Under the pieces are notes generated by a model, which saw only the letters and a list, made by a program, of their open reading frames with translations, was not told the origin of the DNA and ran no database searches. A stretch of 64,000 bases of DNA from Thelephora terrestris. Taxonomy: Eukaryota > Basidiomycota > Agaricomycetes > Thelephorales > Thelephoraceae. The stretch covers positions 248,001-312,000 of the forward strand of contig WIUZ02000019.1 in NCBI GenBank assembly GCA_015956445.1, in the 5' to 3' direction. Both the position numbers and the translations under genes were made by a program. Every line of letters begins with the position of its first letter. The stretch's first letter is position 1. Shown piece by piece: positions 31,584-42,737 of the stretch.

Positions 31584-32293
31584 ATGACTTCATATCAACT
31601 TCTGAGGACGCAGCCATGCCTATCTTACTCCACCTTGCTACGAAATCCTAACCTTCCACCTCCGCTGGTTGCTGGGCCGGCAAACGTTCGTATCGTTCCG
31701 ATCCTACCTTACAGGCACTCTTCCAAATGGAACTCTACCGGAGGCAGACGCCGCGACCAATTTGTCGTAACCTTCGACAAGCGCGGCATGCCAGAAGGTT
31801 ATGGAGTCAAGTACGTGGATTTGGCTTCCTACAGCCCGATGGTCATGAAAACTGCGATCGTCCGCGGCTGCGATATCGTGCGCTTCCCAACTCCGGGAAA
31901 GAAGATCCAGCTCAGAATCGTGGTAAGTTACACCGGGAGCATCCAAACCGTCAGTGGACAATTTCTCTGACGTGTGTATATCGTTTTATTACAGTGGCCT
32001 GGATATCATACAGTAGACTTTTCGTCGATGATTGATGTTCAGGAGATTACAGTCGGCGAATTGGCCGTGAGAGTCGCTTTTCTCTACAGAGATTATTTCC
32101 AGGTTCGATCCACCGTTGCATCCCATCATGACTGCTGACTGGTGGTATGACTCTTTCCTCTTAGGCTGTATGCCAACGCCTCAGCACTGAAGACGGATGG
32201 TCCTGTACTGGCGAAATGCTCGACACTCTCCACTTCGTTTGCATCCGTAATTTTTACGACAATGTGTACCAGGCTGGAGTCGTCCTCGGTTAA
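31584..32293 (+). CDS. Conserved fungal protein of unknown function, 191 residues (copy B')
   Basis: Exons are 31584-31922, 31995-32102 and 32165-32293, with the same lengths and phases as the copy at 24903. Motifs are kept: NLPPPLVAGPANVRIVPILP, KWNSTGGRRRDQFVVTFDKR, GMPEGYGVKYVDL, GKKIQLRIVWPGYHTVDF, IDVQEITVGELAVRVAFLY and YDNVYQAGVVLG. Differences from the other copy are mostly scattered single substitutions, many changing residues, with no frameshift or stop. The two are therefore diverging functional paralogues. The function is unknown. It is convergent with the intact CBM5/12-DM9 gene, with the hairpin between them. Confidence 0.78.
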
Positions 32294-32534
32294 TCAGTCT
32301 TCCTGGCTGATTGGCTCTCGCGGACACATGACCGAGAGAACGACCGCGCGAGTTCATAAGAATTTCTATTTATTCCAAGCTCTCGCTGGCGCCAGCCGGC
32401 GACTACACTCCTGCATCCACATTTTCTCATTTGAACGGCATTTATTTGCAGCCGTAGTTTATAGGCAGACCACTCATCTTTCATTCGCAAACCACCACAA
32501 ACCACCATTTTCGTTGTTGTAGTTGACAGGTTCT

Positions 32535-32569
32535 CTTCGCATTTCTCCTTATCAAGGAGAAATGCGAAG
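32535..32569. repeat. Perfect 16-bp-stem hairpin, copy B'
   Basis: Same stem as at 25851 with the loop ATC instead of ATG. It lies between the convergent 191-residue gene (ends 32293) and DM9 gene (ends 32822). Confidence 0.9.
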
Positions 32570-32821
32570 ATAATCGAAGTCAGAGAGTTGACCCCCCTGA
32601 ATAAATGTATTTTTAACCATATTTCGAGGTTGTGACGGCGCCTTTTGAGAGTTGGCAAGGGTGGCCCATCGATCTTTGTGGGACGCAAAGTCAACACGGC
32701 TGGAACTCCAGAATCTAAACTTCGAATCGGTGTAGGCGTGCCACGTGTATTTTTCTTCACGTATGTAGTTTTACAATTTTCTTCCTGGCCTGTATTTACT
32801 CCACGCTCTCTCTCTTGGATA

Positions 32822-33966
32822 TCACGCATAGCAAAGAACACGATACTCCTGTAATGAGCAGGTTCAGCGATCGGGAAACATCACACCTCCTGAGCGCAAA
32901 ACAAACCTGGAACGCCAACTCTCCGTCGCCATAAACAAGGTATGCGCCTACGGGAAACGAAGTTAATAATCCCAGCGAACGATCAATAAATTCCCGCATC
33001 GAGGGAAACCAAACGTACCAGATGCACCCCCGCTGGCTCTTGCGGGATGGATACCACCGTTATGGCTGACCTGGGTGATGAAGATTTGGCGCCCGGACGC
33101 GTCCACACCAACCTCCACGTGGCGAGCACCGAAATTTTGAGGGTTCGGCACCCCACGGGTCTCAACCCAGCGAACCGCGCGTGAATCGCCGACCAGGATC
33201 TCGTACTCGTTGAACGCGTGGCTCTTGTGCTGTCGTCCGATTTCCGCACCCTGCCTCAGATGCTTTCCCGCCTTCCCGACGTCTACAACCAAGACCACGT
33301 CAGGTGAAATGAATGGACGCCAGTTGTGAAAGTGGAAGCCATACAGATTCCGTCCTGGAAACACGTACGATGGTCAATCACGTTCATCGAAGAGACAACG
33401 ATAAGGACCGAACACACCTCCACGTACGCTCTCGCAACATACAGCACGCTATCGCCCTCCTTTCCGGCCTCGATCGCGCCGCCAGGAATTTCGTGTCCCT
33501 TCACCAACACCCACGTAGTAGGCGCACGGGGACCGCTCCGACGAAACTCATCGGCGCGCTTCCGAGCATCCTCCAACCACCTCTCGAGCGAATTAGGGTT
33601 TTGCGCGGGTACTGGAACGGAGAGGGCGGATGCAATCGATATGAGATCGATCGTGGAGATGGTTTTGTCGGATGTTTCACAGTTCACTCACCTTGTGGGT
33701 GTTCATACACACCGCGGGATGCTTGGCATTGTTGAGGAGGCTCGTGATGCTCTTCTGAGCCTAGGTGCTGGTACAGAGCAGCGGTCGAAATCCCCGGAAT
33801 CCAATCGCTCTGTGATAGATACTGTCATCGCGATTCCAGATCCAGGAGGTCGGATATCAGCTCATACCTGAGAGGTATGACCCTGGATAATCTTGTACTT
33901 CTGTCCTTGGTACTCTACCACTTCCCCAGTGCCGTACGCAACCCCTGACTCCCAGTGGCGTGTCAT
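32822..33966 (-). CDS. CBM5/12-like chitin-binding plus DM9 (DUF3421) repeat protein
   Basis: Six exons on the minus strand, 33966-33868, 33809-33692, 33611-33414, 33282-33019, 32947-32907 and 32848-32822, give 248 residues. Residues 1-50 look like a family 5/12 carbohydrate-binding module: HWESGVAYGTGEVVEYQGQK, YKIIQGHTSQSDWIPG, ALYQ. The rest is a pair of DM9-type units: TTWVLVKGHEIPGGAIEAGK, LYVARAY, VGKAGKHLRQGAEIGRQH, AFNEYEILVG, then a second unit with GRQIFITQVSHNGGIHPARA and a final FQEYRVLCYA. There is no signal peptide, so an intracellular lectin-like role is possible. DM9 proteins in animals bind mannose; no fungal role is established. The exon 3 donor (GTTCGG) was chosen because it alone fits the phase. 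Confidence 0.75.
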
Positions 33967-34200
33967 GATGGTGGACGCTTAGAACACACCCAATCCAAAA
34001 ATTGGCGTATATGTAATACTCCACGATTTCTCAAACTCAAGCTCAAGCTCTGGTCACGGGTGCTGGCAAGCACGTGGATACAGCGCACCCCCTTGCACCC
34101 GCCATGGATCCCAAGCGGGAATGCAGAGAAGTTGGAAGCAAAGAAAAGAATGTATATGATGCAAAGTTTAGAGATTCTCACTCGAGATAAATATCATGCT

Positions 34201-36852
34201 CTACATCCTATAGCGTTTTGCCATCTCAACAAACAATTCTATCTGTTCCTTTCTGAAATTGTCGTCCGTCACGATCACAGAGGGCTCATTGTAATCCGGT
34301 AGGAACGTTAACAACCGTAGATTTTCTGTGTCGTACGTTGGCCATTCGACCTGGGCGCGAGGACTTGAGGAGCCGTTCGGATCGAGCGTGTTGATGAACC
34401 GAATGAAGTAGTCGGCCATGACCCCTCCTCCAAAAATGTCCGCTAAGTCGCTGCTGTGCGCCTACAAAAGTGACATAAGTTCATAGGTTATCGCCGGAAT
34501 CTGAAATCGAAGGAACCACGTACGGTTCCAAGATCCGGGAATCCGTCAAGCTGCCTGCTTACTAAATGGGACGCTGGTGGTTAGTCATGCGACCCGGGAA
34601 AGCACATAGAAGGTAGCTTACAGTATGACCATGTATTTTGTCTAGGTGAGAGGTTTCTCAAAAGCATGCGACGGGGGGCCTGAAATACCAGATCTCCTTG
34701 AATCGAAGACAATCGTTTCCACTGAGCTGTGACTTGATTCGCTTCTCCGGTTCCGTAGGGAGACCCTTGGGTGGGGTCTGCAATATAACGTTGAGAGTGG
34801 AGGCGCAGGACCAGCAACGAGACGTACCATAGGGATAAAGTTCCAACAGCCTGACCATCTCCTCTTCCGTTGCGTTTGGTAGGTGGAAGTGACGAAGATA
34901 CCTCACGAGCTCTGATTCCGTCCTAAATGCATGATCAAACTCCCGAAGAATGGGGCCCTCCAGCAGATAACGTACTTGATACCACCCAGTGAGAGAGTGA
35001 ACAGTGTCGCCTCATCGTTCACCACGCCTACCATCACGTTTGAACCGATACACATCGAAGTAGAGGAACACGAATTACCATTGATGACAGGAACTCTGGC
35101 TACCCGCCCGTCTTGGATCATATCCACCGGTGAACTTGCTATGAAGGCACCGTCCGGTCGAGGTATCCACGAAAGGGCCATGGACTACAATAAATGATAA
35201 ATCCAGGTGGGCCATATTTTGTGTGGCAAGAGCCCCTACCGTGTAGTCAAAAATCCCCATACTCGCCTCAATCGCAGTTCTTAGGGTCTCGTAAGGTGTG
35301 CGCCGAAGACAGTCCAACGTATCATCCGTATGAAGGCAGGAGGTACGCAAAACCAAGTCATCGTAGTGCTTCTGTCCGAGTGTTACGTCACCGATAGGAA
35401 GTGGTGCACCTGATTGCATGATCGCCCCACGAAACAACCCTTCCGGATCGCCTTCGTTTGCGACAAGTTGGAGTGACACCGACATAGCCCCAGCGCTTTG
35501 GCCCCATCTTCACGAGCGAATCAGGATGAGCCATGTAAACCTGAGACGTGTCCAGTGATGGGCACCCACATGGTAACTTTTGTGGGATCGCCACCGAATG
35601 ATCCAATATGCCGCTGTACCCACCGCAGCGCCTCACGCTCTAAAAGAAAGGGGCAATGAATAAACTCGGAATGTAACGACGAGACCGAGGCTCGGGACTG
35701 ACGGTCATGCAGGCCGAGGTTTCCTATCCCTGCATCCTTTACTTCTTGGCTTGCCAAGAACCCGAAGGCTAGTGATAGGCGCTAAACGTAAAGATGTGGG
35801 AGAGTTGGTAATACGCAGGAGACGTACCGTTGAGTCTGAGGGGCAGCCAGTCAACTTCTAGTATGAGATCATGTATAATCTCCACTCACCGATAGTTCAT
35901 TACTACGAAGATAATGGGCTCTCCCAACTCTAAGGATCGTGAAACCACGGGGATGCCATTGTTCTTAATTGTGCCGCCGAACTGAAACCCGCCTGTGGGA
36001 AGAAAACACAACCGAAATTGGTATTTGACCTGCAGGGTTGCGCCTCATGGATATACTCACCTCCGAAGAACCACTGGAGCACAGGGCTAGGAGGTCAGAG
36101 GAGAAAGGTCGGGGTTCGGATGCACTTACAACAGCGACGGGAAGCCTCACGTCTGGATCAACGAAGGCTGGTTTTATTACGTCCAGAGTCAAGCCTGGAA
36201 CGCCGCGGCGTGCATCCCATATCAGGTTAAAGATCAGGTGAAGGCGGGCGAGGCTTACAATCTTCCGAGTCGTCGTCGACTGCATGTATTCCTCCCGCAT
36301 AACTTGTTGCTGGTATAGAGAGGCCCTCGGGGATGACGACTTTGGGTCGAAGTTGGGTGCAAGATGGCCCGGACTTTGTAGCGTCGATTGTACCGGAATA
36401 TAGGCCGTATGGTTCAGGATGGCGGAATCGGAGGTCCCCAGTCCTGTGTGACACTGAGATTGCGGAAAAACCTTACATGTGCCATCAGATCCCGACTCAC
36501 GGAGGCTTGGCGAACGGAATGCCGAAAAAACCGTCTACGCCACCGGAAGATGTACCAATGAAGGTCGCAGCATCTACCTGGATCTCTGGGTGTGGAGTTA
36601 TGATGTCGACTGGTCGGGAGTTGCTGATACCAAGCCGCGGTGCGTAAAAATAAAATATCGTGGTTATGACAAGGATTCCTAGGAAGGTCAGCAGAGCGCT
36701 GATGTGCAAACTCGATCAGATCTTCGTATCGTGGATCAAAAGACTTCCCACCTGTATGATTTTCTCCAGAGAGACCTTTTTGAACCCAGTTCGAAATTCA
36801 TGGGGTCGGCGTCGGGGTAGTCATCCCAAACACTGTCCATCACGGACTCCAT
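34201..36852 (-). CDS. Type-B carboxylesterase with N-terminal membrane anchor (copy A', intact)
   Basis: Sixteen exons: 36852-36752, 36710-36501, 36443-36259, 36194-36130, 36073-36061, 35992-35890, 35835-35828, 35768-35703, 35639-35570, 35507-35240, 35184-35079, 35027-34976, 34922-34828, 34777-34622, 34561-34524 and 34461-34201, giving 598 residues. A short acidic/basic N-terminus is followed by a transmembrane segment (ALLTFLGILVITTIFYFY, residues about 39-56), so the catalytic part should face the lumen or outside. Family blocks are FFGIPFAKPPTGDLRFRHPE, SEDCLTLDVIKPA, WFFGGGFQFGG, NYRLNAFGFLASQEV, nucleophile elbow WGQSAGAMSVSLQ, acid in NDEATLF and His in AHSSDLADIF. Eight exon lengths are identical to the gene at 12955-15434. 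The upstream ATG at 37160 is followed by a stop after nine codons, so translation probably starts at 36852. Confidence 0.85.
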
Positions 36853-37549
36853 CTTCTCAATGGGAGAGAGAGCTCCTAAGTATGAGGTAACGAACGATGT
36901 TGCAGACCCTGGGGATTTCACAGGCAGAGAAGGTGAATATTGCGGTAACAGGGGTGAACCCGGCGAGCGGGCTGAACATTGAGGTGAGGTCTTCGGGGAG
37001 AATGGGAACAAAGTTGATCTGCGATTAGGGTTGCCGACCACTTTCGCGCTGGGACGGGGAGCAATGGGTGGTTGATAGTTTGGAGACAAGGGTGAAGGCA
37101 CATGGGGTAAACTTTGTGGGTTTAGAGCTTAGGAATCGAGGGCTATCGATGGAGACATACTGAGCGGAACGGACTGCTGTTTTCAGAAGAAAGCCTTTGT
37201 GACCGGTCGTAGTGGTATCTGAGGCTGGTCAAGATATTTAGAGGAGCAGAGAAAGCTTATGCTCACAATCCTCGTTGTAGTCCGAGTCATTTACGTTGAC
37301 CTCAAGGTTTCTTGGCCGACGTCCTGGCGAATGTGCACGGTAACTGTTGTGTTGAGGCGTAGTCATAAGTCTGTCTCGAACCTAGAGCGCACCGCGCTAG
37401 AAATAAAGAGGAAGGAGAGGAGAGAACTGGACCCAGCCAGCTAAAGAAAAGGACAAAGGGAGAGAGAGCCTCAGGGATTCGCCTGAAGAATGGACATAGG
37501 ATTGACAAGCTTAAGTAGGCGCAAATCGACCGCCCAATCTCATCTCAGC
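34201..37549 (-). repeat. Duplication block A' (inverted, complete esterase copy)
   Basis: Inverted relative to block A (26962-31043). It covers the former promoter, the N-terminal tail region and the whole esterase gene. Downstream parts (34201 to about 35570) have no counterpart in block A because that copy is truncated. Confidence 0.85.
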
Positions 37550-37655
37550 TGATGCGGATCATGCTTTATGCACAGTTCGGTGATCGCACTAAAACACTCC
37601 TTGAATATGTGTTATCAAATGCCCGCTATTCTACCCATGAACAGCATCAAAACTC

Positions 37656-38135
37656 TCAACCTGCAACATCATTTCTTCCCTCCTGTTCCTCTCTTTGCTG
37701 GCTGGAAACGGCGCTTGCTGTTTGCGTTCGCTTGGTAGCATCTTCGAATGATGGCGGGTTCTCGTAGGGGGGTGGAGCCGTGACCAACGGGGCGGGAATG
37801 GGAGTGACTCTAAACTCTTCATCCGTTCTCCCTCTCTCCACTTGTCCTCGGCTCGCTGCTCTTCTGCGGTTCACGAACTTTGCATACAACACAGAGGCCA
37901 AGAAGAGAAGCACGATAACGCCTATGCTGACACCGACGATAAGCCCAGCTGTGTATCTGCCGTTGGATCGATCCCTGTCCTGGAGAGGAGGTTGGTGATG
38001 CTGAGCCAAGGCGAACCTTCCCCAGTGTGAGCCTAAATGGAGAACACAAACGAAGGAACACTTACGGGAGAAACAGTGGTATCCAAGCTGTTGGCCGAAG
38101 TAGAAGGAAGAAGACCATCTGTTCTGGTGTCGAGG
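37656..38135 (-). CDS. Single-pass membrane protein with PPxY tail (3' part of model)
   Basis: The last exon, 38000-37656, encodes a juxtamembrane HHQPPLQDRDRSNGR and a clear transmembrane helix (GLIVGVSIGVIVLLFLASVL). A basic stop-transfer (KFVNRRRAASRG) and a cytosolic tail with APPPYENPP, a PPxY motif that WW-domain Rsp5-type ubiquitin ligases bind, follow. An upstream exon ending at 38066 (GLLPSTSANSLDTTVSP) joins in phase and is Ser/Thr-rich, as expected of an extracellular stalk. I could not rebuild the N-terminus or signal peptide, so the start coordinate is a working limit. Agaricomycete genomes contain many such stalk-TM-PPxY proteins of unknown role. Confidence 0.5.
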   Translation of the reverse strand, partial: PRHQNRWSSSFYFGQQLGYHCFSRKCSFVCVLHLGSHWGRFALAQHHQPPLQDRDRSNGRYTAGLIVGVSIGVIVLLFLASVLYAKFVNRRRAASRGQVERGRTDEEFRVTPIPAPLVTAPPPYENPPSFEDATKRTQTASAVSSQQREEQEGRNDVAG

Positions 38136-38757
38136 CGGCTGGGAGAGGGTATGTGTGTGGGTCGTGGTGGTGATGACCGAGAGTTAAGGCTGGCTCAGGG
38201 GCTCAGGGGATGCAGAGGACTAGAAATGCCCCTTGGAACCGTTCTCCATTTCTGTAGAGACCTGAGAACCAGCTACAGTCCTCACCAAGCTTGACCACTC
38301 CCCCTCAGCCTCCGAGTTCACTAGGCCTGCACCAGCGAAACAACTCCCAAGTTTATCGCCACCGTCCCCGTTCGCGATAAGACACGATAGGGCATCAAAG
38401 ATTTGCGGGACAGTGAGAAAACGCCAAGCGGACCAGTTGATGATGAATCTGAGCATGAACAGTAAATGCGAAAAGTGAAATATGTATAACCAGGCCCAAA
38501 TAGCGGGATGCAGGGTGTTCGGGACGGCCGATGGATTGAATACGCACATCCGAATGAGAAAGAATAATGGAGCGTTTGAGGCCTGAATGAAATGAAGTCA
38601 CCAACGAAATGGGCCATGGTTACCTTTTCTTCAGCCACGATGTCGCTCGCTTGCAAAAGGGTGTTCAAGTCACATGATCGGAAGGCGCGTTACGAATTTT
38701 TGTCAACCTCAAGCTCAACATCGGCTCTGGCCCACGAGCACGTCGTCCCCCGCCGTC
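38136..38757. other. Upstream part of the membrane protein gene, unresolved
   Basis: It probably contains the 5' exons of the minus-strand membrane protein and the promoter of the Myb gene. Several frames are open (for example a hydrophobic stretch near 38480), but I could not link them with confidence. Confidence 0.35.
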
Positions 38758-41700
38758 ATGGCCCATGATCCCCCTCCTCTCGCCCTCTCCGACATTATGC
38801 GCTCTTTTACACCATCTCCAGGCCACGAAGGGGAAGTCGACGAGGACCATGAGCGTGCCCATCCCAAGAAATCTCGCACAGCGTCCCCAGAACCTCTGGA
38901 ACAGTCGGAAATCGACTCCATGAAATCGCGACTGCTAGAACTGGGCATAAGCACCTCGCGCGAACCGTCTTTGTCTACCAGAGAACGAGAGTTAGCTGAT
39001 ATGGTACCTGGAATCTTACCTCTTCCTCACCCTTGATCTAACCTTCTCAATCACAGCTCCTCCGATTCACCTCTTCCGTCGGATCGGACTCCTCGCAGCT
39101 TGTGGCGCAAGCTGAGACTATCCTCCAGCTTACGCAACAACGTGACCAGTTATTACAACAAGTCCAGGAGGAGAAACTGCGGTGGGATGCGGAAAGAGAC
39201 TTATGGGCGAGGACTTCCGAAGCATTGCTCATAAAACGGCGTGCGGGCGCAGAGACGTCAAAATCCGAGGTACGTTTCTATCTGGGTGCCCAGGCTTCAA
39301 TCTATCCGTGTGTGTCCCACGCTATGGGCACACCAGACCTTTGCACCACTGCTCACTTCATATCTACTTAGGGAACGGAAAGTAAGATTTCGTATTTCGA
39401 ATCCGAGAATAAGGCGCTGCGAACAAAGGTGAATTGATCGCCTCTTGGGGGTGTCCTGCGCTAACACAGCCTCTATAGGTCACGGACCTCCAGAACAGGT
39501 TGATTCTTATGGAAGCCGAGGTTATGAGCCTTCGAACCGCACTTAAGCTCACTGCGGCTTCGCACGTACGTTCGACGGCTCCAGCACCCCACAGGCAACC
39601 TTCTGGTCGACCGCCACGGAAGCCGGAAGTCCTAGTCCCACGCTCGAGTCAAAATACAAGTAAAGGCAAGAACAAGGAGATTGAGGTCCCTCGTTCGGAC
39701 GAGGAGATTGATGAGTTGATTGACGACGACGACGCACCTGCTGGTGAAACTCCCAAGATTACCAAGCCGCAAACCCTCAAGCCCAAAGGGAAGACACGGG
39801 CGGTTTACGAGAAGGGAACGCCACTTATGACGGATGCTCGAGCAGAGCATGTGCTGCTTGCTGCGAAGAAACTTGGTAGGGAACGTGCTGGGCAGCTATC
39901 AGGGATTGGACGACGTGCCTCTGCAGAACCTGAAGAGCCACCGTCATCATCGACTCCTCGTACTCCACACAGGCCAAACTACGGCACACCTGTTGCATCC
40001 CAGGCTCGTTATCACCAAGAAGGATATTCATACACGGGCAGCCCAGCTGTCGGTTATCTGTTTCCAGTCGGGGCTAGCTCGTGGCCGCAGCCACAAACAC
40101 CTATGGTACATCGGGATCCATCCGGGTCCACTAACCCCCAGACACCCTTTGACGACCTGGTTTCCGTCGCTTCTCGTATGCTCGATGAGGAGACTCCTGT
40201 CAGGAATTCACCGAACAAGCGCTCTCGAAGACTTGCAGATGAATCAGACAGTCCTCTTCCAAGGAAGCGTCGCACTTCGAATGACCAGGGGATCGGAAGG
40301 ACGCCAACTCTCAGTTCCCAAAGGTCTGCGTTGGACGTTTTGGCGGACCAGGCCACGAAGGAGTTTGACAGTGAAACTTCCCGGTCTGCTTTCGACTCCG
40401 GTGATGAACGAGGAGGTACTACAGAAACGGGTAGTCCTAGGCGAAGGAACGGTCGGAACATAGTGACCAGAGAACTTACTGCGCGTAGTACTATGGAAGC
40501 TTCGGATCGTCCGCCTGCACTGCACCCTTCGAGCACTATGGAAACATTGTCCCGTCCCGCAATACCGACCCCTGTCCCACCTCGCAGGGCTAGTACTGAT
40601 TACCGACCACTCGCTCCCGCCCCAATGATTAGCTCCCGGACTCGATCGCAACCGTCAGCGACAGACGATCATTACCCTGGGTCATCACCGCGAGTGGCTT
40701 CCTATCCGAGACCTCTGCTCGCTGCACCACCGTATCCGCGCTTAAGTGGAGGGCCCCATCATCCGCCACATGATTTGCCACAGGGTATGTACGGGGATCC
40801 TCGGTATGCTCTGGCTTTTGGGCAGGGATATCCGCTTCCGATGGGGTACGGAATTCCGCCGCATCAGTATCCTCCTCCGGATTATAATTCTTCGAGGGGG
40901 GCGAAAGTTTCGATTGATGGTGCTTCTCCTTCGAAGAAGAAGCGAGCAGATGATAAGAGAGCCAAGACGCCGTACAAGAAGGTGAGGTCGATTTGATGAT
41001 GTTTCCGATGATCGTGCGAGCTCACGGTGATGCTGTAGTGGAGTAAAGAAGAGGACGAAGTCCTTGCACAGGTAATGTCGATTTCTCTCTAGCGGCAGTC
41101 GTGTGATTCACACCGGTTCACAGGCCGTTGCAAAGTATGGTCAGAAATGGGACCAAGTGCAAAAGGCTCTGCCGCAACGAGGATACCATCAAGTCCGACA
41201 ACGATGGTTAAGGAGGCTCCGTGAGTACCCGAGGAATCACGTAGATTTTGCATCTTAATGGAATCTTCAGGGACTATGGAGAACAACAAGGCCACGGAAA
41301 CTGGTTCCATTTCCGCTGTGGGTGTCATGACTGGACAAACTATGAACGGCAACGAAGGGGCCAACACAGACCCATCCGCGATACCGAACCCGAAACTTGG
41401 CATGGCCCCGTTGAGCAGCGAACTCGCAGTCGCGGCCGCATCGAACAACGTTCCAGCAGAAGGACATCAGCCGTCGAGCCGACCTCCACCAGATCTCTTG
41501 CGATCTGCTGACCCCCAAAGCAGACCGACTTCGATGCCGCCGCCGATTGATCCTTTCCGATCGGAGCCAGCTGCTACTGAACTTCCCCAAGTTGCAACGA
41601 TCCCGTCATCTCCCAGCGAGCCGGAACTGGCTTCTCAAGCAAACTATCCACAACCCACCCTCCCAGAAACTACCACTCCGCCCCCAGATCCCGCTCCTGC

Positions 41701-41833
41701 GACCGACCTGGTGGAACGATCTCACTCTCCCCATCCCAATCCTACCCCACCCGATCCTCCACCCGCAGATCAACCAATCGGTGCTGACTCTCATCCTCCC
41801 GACGTTGATTGTAACGCAAAAGAAAAGAGTTAA
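38758..41833 (+). CDS. Myb/SANT-domain protein with N-terminal coiled coil
   Basis: Exons are 38758-39003, 39057-39269, 39372-39428, 39479-40981, 41039-41071, 41124-41220 and 41271-41833, giving 903 residues. Residues about 80-190 are coiled coil (QAETILQLTQQRDQLLQQVQ, RWDAERDLWAR, FESENKALRTKVTDLQNRLI). A long disordered Ser/Pro/Arg-rich region follows, with an acidic DEEIDELIDDDD patch. Exons 5 and 6 encode one Myb/SANT repeat at about residues 674-717: KWSKEEDEVLAQAVAKYGQK, WDQVQKALPQRGYHQVRQRW, LRRL. The two Trp are spaced as in Myb, and the third helix is basic and lacks the telobox VDLKDKWRN. The C-terminal 185 residues are Pro-rich. It is likely a DNA-binding transcription or chromatin factor; the target is unknown. 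Confidence 0.8.
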
Positions 41834-42737
41834 TTCGTCCTCATCGCACGCTGTGTATGCGCAATTTGTCATCGCTCTCGTCTTCATCGTTCCGTTGTCA
41901 TTTCGGTAAAACTTGCTTTAGCCTTTCCCACGCCTTTTTGCTTCCTTTCGTTGTTCCAAGTTGTATCTCATGTGGATAACTAACTGTATGCAGGGACACT
42001 AATGCTCTACGAACCCCCACACCTGTATCGATCACAAACAATATTTTCCCCCTCTGCTATGATGTTGATGATTATGGTATACATTACTCATGAATGTTCA
42101 GCTCTGCTGTCTCAGTTGTTATCGCTCCGAATTCGGCGCAGGATCATGAGGGATAGAACTTGCTTACGTCTGTGACTGCGCATAGAAATTCAGGTTACCC
42201 CTGAGACGGGGCCACAGATCATCGCCCTCCGGCCCTGGGGGGTCGAAGGAAGATTGGGCATCGGTTTCGACCTCGAGCTGAGGCGGGAGAAAGACGCAGG
42301 TAAAGGAAAGGTGTTAAAAAAATCATAGGGAGAAAGAGAGCCGGGTTGAGAGGATGAAGAGGGACCGAGGAGTTCACATCAAGTACAACATGACGAGTTC
42401 AACCGAGAGGCATTCCAGCTAGAGGATCGGATTCCGGACTGGGGAGTTCGCCTACATTGGACGACGATGGCAGTAGGTACATCTAGCTGGTGAAAGAGGG
42501 TAGCGGACGTGTGAGTGCGTGCAACTCGGAGCTGCTGTGTGGCCCCGTTCACAGAAGTCTAAAGTCAGGCTCCTGTGGAGAACAACGCATCGGGGAATAG
42601 CGGTCGATTATAAATGTATCTCCGGTGAGCAGGAATGCCCGGACTTCCCCAGATGAACGCGAGCGCTGCGCAGGTCCTAAGCCAGGCGGTGATGATCATG
42701 TTCAAGATGCTTTGTTCATCTCGATCACACCTTGAAA
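41834..42737. other. Intergenic region, Myb gene to MED1
   Basis: A 3' region followed by the MED1 promoter. No gene, repeat or strong regulatory motif is evident. Confidence 0.4.

Larger units (their letters stand above)
31044..33985 (+). repeat. Duplication block B' (second copy)
   Basis: Direct repeat of 24348-26955. This copy keeps the full DM9 gene on the minus strand as well as the 191-residue gene and the hairpin. Its left edge is fused to the truncated esterase pseudogene and its right edge is followed by the 3' end of the inverted esterase copy. Confidence 0.85.

Noticed and set aside
32101-32115. GGTTCGATCC resembling a tRNA B box
   Set aside because: It lies in an intron of the 191-residue gene and no A box or cloverleaf can be formed around it.
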